10,034 nucleotides of DNA from assembly GCA_937911845.1 (NCBI GenBank), contig CALDQF010000050.1, forward strand, positions 1 through 10,034, given 5' to 3'. The notes under the pieces were generated by a model. It was not told where the DNA came from and did not search any database. It saw only the letters and a list, made by a program, of their open reading frames with translations. The DNA is from an uncultured Phycisphaera sp. GTDB lineage: Bacteria; Planctomycetota; Phycisphaerae; Phycisphaerales; SM1A02. Positions 6,892 through 10,034 of this stretch are shown piece after piece. Both the position numbers and the translations under genes were made by a program. The first letter of the stretch is position 1, and each line of letters starts with the position of its first letter.

Positions 6892-7803
6892 TTAGTCTGA
6901 CCAGTTGTCGCTCTCGGCCAGCCTGATTGCGGCTTCTCGTTCGGGGCCACTGGGGTTGGCTTCGACTCCGACGGGCTTGTTGTACCCCAGGGCCTTCAGT
7001 TCTTGGTACACCCGCCAGTACGCAATTTCTCCCGTGCCTGGCTCTTGACGCCCGGGGTTGTCGGCGATTTGCACGTAGCCGACTTGGTCCCAACTTTCAC
7101 GCAAACGACGACACAAATCGCCTTCCATGATTTGCATGTGGTACACGTCCCAGTTGAGTTTGCACATGGGGGAGTCAACTTCTCGGCAAATTCTGACCGG
7201 ATGCTCGGAACCATACAAGCAGTGCCCTCGGTGGTCGACGCGGGTGTTCATGGGTTCGCAAATCATCATGACGTTCTGCTCTTCGCAAATTGGGGCCGCT
7301 TGTTTGAGACCCTTGATGACCGAGCTGTGCATGGCTTCCAGGGAAACGTCCGGAACTTCATTTCCGCAAATGATGGTCATCATGGGGATGTCCAGTGCCT
7401 TCGCCACCGCACACGAAGATTTGACTTCTTCGACGAATTTGGTGTGATTTCGCCCTTCGGCCTTGGGGTTGCAGATCGCCCCTTGCCAAGCCCAGCCTCC
7501 GAAGCCGGTGAACTGGGTGATCTTTACACCGGTTTCGTCGCAGGCGACGCGCAGATCTTGAATTTCTTGTTCGCTGGGCCGCCCCCAAAATTCAACAAAC
7601 TTAAAGCCAAGCTCCGCTACTTTTCGTATGCGTTCTGCACGCGTGCGTTTGCCAAATCGCCACATCTCAACGTTGATGGCGAACGTTGTGTTCTTGGTTT
7701 GACCTGGTTTGGTGGGATCGAATGTCCAGGATTCGGAATGGACTGCGGGAAGGCCAAAAGCAGTACCTGCGGCCAAAAAAGCACGGCGATCAAGATCAGA
7801 CAT
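6892..7803 (-). CDS. Tat-exported hydroxypyruvate-isomerase-like TIM barrel (sugar phosphate isomerase/epimerase family)
   Basis: A 303-residue protein of the xylose-isomerase-like TIM-barrel superfamily. The N-terminus DLDRRAFLAAGTAFGLPAV (3-21) is a Tat signal (R-R-x-F-L), so it is predicted to be exported folded. The barrel matches the hydroxypyruvate isomerase (Hyi) branch: ICEPMN (Glu183), LNWDVYHMQIMEGDL (Asp219), GYVQIADNPGRQEPGTGEI (Gln245) and VGVEANPSG (Glu281), which together would form the divalent-metal site. Hyi interconverts hydroxypyruvate and tartronate semialdehyde. An exported member more likely acts on another small sugar or sugar acid, so the substrate is unknown. I chose ATG 7803 rather than TTG 7812 because MSDLDRRAFL is the usual form of such signals; neither has a clear ribosome binding site. 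It converges on the lipocalin gene with 21 bp between stops and lies 72 bp after the exporter gene. Confidence 0.9.
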   Translation of the reverse strand: MSDLDRRAFLAAGTAFGLPAVHSESWTFDPTKPGQTKNTTFAINVEMWRFGKRTRAERIRKVAELGFKFVEFWGRPSEQEIQDLRVACDETGVKITQFTGFGGWAWQGAICNPKAEGRNHTKFVEEVKSSCAVAKALDIPMMTIICGNEVPDVSLEAMHSSVIKGLKQAAPICEEQNVMMICEPMNTRVDHRGHCLYGSEHPVRICREVDSPMCKLNWDVYHMQIMEGDLCRRLRESWDQVGYVQIADNPGRQEPGTGEIAYWRVYQELKALGYNKPVGVEANPSGPEREAAIRLAESDNWSD

Positions 7804-7875
7804 ACTTGGCAAAGTATCAGGGAAACTTCATTGGGTCTTTGTTTTTGTCCGTGAAGGATTGCCGGGCAAGCCGCT

Positions 7876-8976
7876 TTACTTCACACCCAGCACCAACGAC
7901 GCATAGCCCACCACCAAAGCAATCAGCAGACCTGCCGCTGTGACTTTGATTGCATCTTTCTTGTTGCTGGCGATTAAAGGAAAGATGCCATCGCCACTGG
8001 TGGCGATCCCAGCGGCGATCAATGCCGCAATTGGAAACTGAGGAACAATGGTGTAAGCGGCCGCCACGGCAATCATGCCGCCGCATCCAGGAGTTGCACC
8101 AATAAACGCTGCCAACACGACGACAAGGGCTGCAGAGGAATTCATCCAGTCATCAAATCTCTCCGCACCAACCAAGACATCGATGATGAAATTCGCCACA
8201 AACAGTCCAACAAAAACATACGTCACCACCAGGGCCACGTCTGCAATGGAGTGCGTCAATACGGATTTGAGTGTTTTGGATTCTTCTTCTGAGCAATTTC
8301 CATGTGAAGAACGGTGAGCGAAGTGATAGGCGATGCAGCCGGCCGCAAGCGCGATGGACACCCAAACGGTGATTGAATCAAGTGCCGAAATGCCGCCACC
8401 CCAAAAAGCCATGACCGAACCTGGGAACAAGAAGACTGCCATTGCAATCAGCAGGTAAAAACCCAAGTGATTGACAAAGAAATCAATTATCGTCTTGCTT
8501 TGTTTTGATTCATCATGATTGGGCGAAGACGACGTGGATGTGATTTTTGGTTCGGAGAAATTGAACCGATCGACAACAACGCCAACGATGGCTCCAACAA
8601 AAAGTCCCACCAAGTTGACCGTGACAAATGCACTGAGGTTGGACGCCACATCTGATTCATCAGAAGCGCCAAGCAGGACGAAAGAGCCTTCGCCCAGAGT
8701 CGCGATAAAGGCCGCAAACAGTCCGCCGAAGGAAATTTTGCCACGCTTGTAGAGCGAGGCCACCACAATGGTTGCCCCGCATCCAGGGATAACGCCAAGC
8801 GCAGACCCGATGAGTGGGTGGGACCAACGCGGTGCCGCAAAAGATCGCCCCGCCAACTTTGTTCTCATCACAAACGTCAGAAGTGCGAAGCCGACAATAG
8901 AAATGGAGACATAGCCTCCAATGACGCCGGCCGCTTCGAGGTTTTCAATGCTGAAAGTCCAAAGGTCAAAGTCCAT
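7876..8976 (-). CDS. Putative 10-TM heavy-metal exporter (ArsP_2 / putative manganese transporter family)
   Basis: A 366-residue integral membrane protein with about ten hydrophobic segments and an internal duplication. The signature recurs in both halves: IPGCG (63-67) followed by TLGEGSF (93-99), and TPGCG (295-299) followed by TSGDGIFP (326-333). A hydrophilic Ser/His-rich loop (about 140-162) and a second His/Glu-rich loop (about 218-235) separate the halves. This pattern fits the ArsP_2 family, annotated as putative metal or manganese transporters; the substrate is not established. The frame stays open to a TTG at 9024, but I place the start at ATG 8976 (MDFDLWTF) because a GGAG ribosome binding site precedes it by six bases, and because a perfect Fur-like palindrome (9005-9019) then falls in the promoter region rather than inside the gene. 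Confidence 0.87.
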   Translation of the reverse strand: MDFDLWTFSIENLEAAGVIGGYVSISIVGFALLTFVMRTKLAGRSFAAPRWSHPLIGSALGVIPGCGATIVVASLYKRGKISFGGLFAAFIATLGEGSFVLLGASDESDVASNLSAFVTVNLVGLFVGAIVGVVVDRFNFSEPKITSTSSSPNHDESKQSKTIIDFFVNHLGFYLLIAMAVFLFPGSVMAFWGGGISALDSITVWVSIALAAGCIAYHFAHRSSHGNCSEEESKTLKSVLTHSIADVALVVTYVFVGLFVANFIIDVLVGAERFDDWMNSSAALVVVLAAFIGATPGCGGMIAVAAAYTIVPQFPIAALIAAGIATSGDGIFPLIASNKKDAIKVTAAGLLIALVVGYASLVLGVK

Positions 8977-9122
8977 GGGATGCTCCAAATTGATCTCCCT
9001 GATGTGAGAACGATTCTCAATCAAGCCAATTTACTGCAGCCAGGCACTTCCTGCCGTCTGATTTGGGTTGAAATGGTGCCTCTGCTCGCATTTCGCCTCA
9101 TAGAGCCCGCTGACTCGTCTCT
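8977..9122. promoter_or_regulatory. Intergenic leader of the metal exporter
   Basis: A 146-bp region between the ybeD-like stop and the exporter ATG. It contains the Fur-like palindrome and a GGAG ribosome binding site (on the minus strand at 8982-8986). I looked for a yybP-ykoY-type manganese riboswitch, which often precedes manganese exporters, and saw none; the space downstream of the palindrome is too short for one. No confident -35/-10 pair was found. Confidence 0.5.
9005..9019. promoter_or_regulatory. Fur-family-like operator upstream of the metal exporter
   Basis: TGAGAA-CGA-TTCTCA is a perfect 6-3-6 inverted repeat. It closely resembles the 7-1-7 Fur core (TGATAATnATTATCA) and its TGAGAATnATTCTCA variants. 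It lies 28 bp upstream of the exporter ATG (8976), where a repressor would block transcription or early elongation. The metal sensed (Fe, Mn or Zn) cannot be told from the sequence. Confidence 0.6.
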
Positions 9123-9371
9123 TCAGAGAATCATTTTCACCAGTGGATGCTTTAATAGCATGCGGTACACCGTGTTGCGATGCTCCTCATCCAGAACCCA
9201 CAGGTCGAGATGGACGCTGATCCAGGCCCCTTTGGTGTGTCCAGGACTGATTTCGTGGTTTTGATTGCCCACAACGCCGGCAATGGCTTCCCGCAAGCCC
9301 GCCTCATCAACCCCGATGATGCGAAACTCCCAGTTGCAGGGATACTCAATATCTGGACGTTCTTGAGCCAT
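9123..9371 (-). CDS. YbeD/DUF493 (UPF0250) family protein
   Basis: An 82-residue protein matching the YbeD-like fold over nearly its whole length: YPCNWEFRIIGVDEAGLREAI (10-30), SPGHTKGAWISVHLDLWV (42-59) and a terminal YRMLLKHPLVKMIL (69-82). E. coli YbeD (about 87 residues) has the same layout, with F-x-Y-K-V-M-G early, a K-G-x-Y-x-S-V central strand and an R-M-V-L end. These are small ACT-like/ferredoxin-like proteins of unknown function, sometimes near lipoate genes; no lipoate gene is visible here. The start ATG 9371 has AGGA about nine bases upstream. The frame stays open much further upstream, but only antisense to the lipid kinase. Its start codon is 1 bp from that of the divergent kinase gene, and it may be co-transcribed into the exporter gene 146 bp downstream. 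Confidence 0.85.
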   Translation of the reverse strand: MAQERPDIEYPCNWEFRIIGVDEAGLREAIAGVVGNQNHEISPGHTKGAWISVHLDLWVLDEEHRNTVYRMLLKHPLVKMIL

Positions 9372-9372
9372 G

Positions 9373-10034
9373 ATGACTGATCCTACGAAGCCCGAAGTGC
9401 ACGATGGACCTCGAGATCCAGATTCTGTGATCTTCTTGCGTTCACCTCGTGCCCAGACTTGCCCGTTGCCTTGGCGATCTGCACCGGCTGTCATTCTGGG
9501 ATCGGAGGGTTGGGAAGATCGCCTTCGCGCTGAACCCGATCGGTTGTTGGTGGCTTGGGGGGGTGATGGCACGCTGCACGCAGCGGCTCGTCTTGCGCGA
9601 CCTTGTGCGTTGGTGGCCGCGGGCACTGGAAACGATGTCGCGGCTGACCTTGGTCTGCCCCGCGGGAACACGAAGGGATTGCACAGCCTGCAAGTTCCTG
9701 CCCGTTGGTGCAGTCTGCCCATGTCTGAGGTCACGGTGACCTGCGGCAAGCACCAACAGGTCCATCCCATGGTGAATGCTCTGTCGATAGGGCTCGGCGG
9801 CGCGGCCGCAGCAAGGTTGGGGCCGTTTCGGTGGTGCGGACCGTTGGCTTACCCGTTGGCCGCGGTGCGGGCTCTGGCTTCGAGCGGTCGATTTCGATAC
9901 GAAGGTAAATCCTTTCGGCACCTGGTGATCGGACGGGGGGGACGGCATGGTGGGGGCATTCGCATTGGTCCTCGTGGGGCTCGGTGGTCTGAAGAATTGA
10001 GAATGGGAAGATGGACGAATTGGCCGGACCTTGT
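9373..10034 (+). CDS. Diacylglycerol kinase / lipid kinase catalytic-domain protein, C-terminus cut by window edge
   Basis: An open plus-strand frame of 220 codons runs off the right edge without a stop. It has the hallmarks of the DAGK/YegS/DgkB fold: VAWGGDGTLHAAA (60-72), the nucleotide-binding GGDGT loop, then VAAGTGNDVAADLGLP (81-96), and later MVNALSIGLGGAAAA. Members phosphorylate diacylglycerol, ceramide-like or other lipids with ATP. Two things are odd. The segment before GGDGT is short, with a degenerate SVIFLRSPRA in place of the usual N-P-x-S/A-G start. The acidic residue often found after GGDGTxx (GGDGTxxE) is replaced by Ala. The start is uncertain: ATG 9373 lies 1 bp from the divergent ybeD-like ATG and has no room for its own leader, while GTG 9427 (VIFLRSPRA) would leave a 55-bp gap. 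Neither has a good ribosome binding site. Confidence 0.83.
   Translation, partial: MTDPTKPEVHDGPRDPDSVIFLRSPRAQTCPLPWRSAPAVILGSEGWEDRLRAEPDRLLVAWGGDGTLHAAARLARPCALVAAGTGNDVAADLGLPRGNTKGLHSLQVPARWCSLPMSEVTVTCGKHQQVHPMVNALSIGLGGAAAARLGPFRWCGPLAYPLAAVRALASSGRFRYEGKSFRHLVIGRGGRHGGGIRIGPRGARWSEELRMGRWTNWPDL

Noticed and set aside
7003..7854. 283-codon plus-strand open frame
   Set aside because: Antisense to the Hyi-like gene, which has a Tat signal and full family motifs; the plus frame shows no family signature.
8977..9024. TTG 9024 as start of the metal exporter
   Set aside because: It would put the Fur-like palindrome inside the gene and lacks a ribosome binding site, whereas ATG 8976 has GGAG six bases upstream.
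8977..9122. Manganese (yybP-ykoY) riboswitch before the exporter
   Set aside because: No matching paired elements were seen, and the leader after the palindrome is too short.
9372..9770. Long N-terminal extension of the YbeD-like protein
   Set aside because: The extra sequence is Arg/Ser/Pro-rich shadow of the lipid kinase gene; family similarity fits the 82-residue form.

Overview
The window is ordinary-density bacterial coding DNA of moderately high GC, with ten genes and no tRNA, rRNA, CRISPR array or insertion sequence that I can see. The gene set points to Planctomycetota, with moderate confidence. It has an exported, Tat-signal sugar-isomerase-type TIM barrel. It also has a large trypsin-like protein with a TPR-like middle, a PDZ domain and a second, degenerate protease domain carrying the T-K-A-S sequence in place of the catalytic histidine region. 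Ribosome binding sites are mostly weak, and TTG starts overlap the preceding stop. No single gene proves the phylum.

Layout. Bases 1-2157 (minus strand) hold a small unknown protein followed by a two-domain acyltransferase (PlsC-like plus hemolysin/GNAT-like, OlsF architecture) that runs off the left edge. A 113-bp divergent intergenic region with a G/T-rich 9-bp repeat tract (2176-2232) separates it from a plus-strand cluster of five genes, 2271-6870: dCMP deaminase, CutC, HD-GYP phosphodiesterase, trypsin/PDZ protease and lipocalin. These are spaced from a 4-bp overlap to 47 bp and probably form one operon. Converging on it from the right, on the minus strand, are a Tat-exported Hyi-like TIM barrel (7803-6892), an ArsP_2/putative manganese-type 10-TM metal exporter (8976-7876) and a YbeD/DUF493-family protein (9371-9123). 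A diacylglycerol-kinase-type lipid kinase (9373 to the right edge) is transcribed divergently from the ybeD-like gene, with start codons 1 bp apart.

Themes. Two lipid genes, the OlsF-like acyltransferase and the DAGK-type kinase, lie at the two ends. The lipocalin and the protease suggest envelope maintenance, and the exporter suggests metal homeostasis. The most interesting non-coding signals are two. One is a perfect hairpin (3421-3442) that puts the HD-GYP gene's Shine-Dalgarno and a CsrA-like GGA in its hexaloop. The other is a perfect Fur-like palindrome (9005-9019) just upstream of the metal exporter. I found no clear evidence of a wholly new system; these two sites and the protease/pseudoprotease fusion are the best leads.
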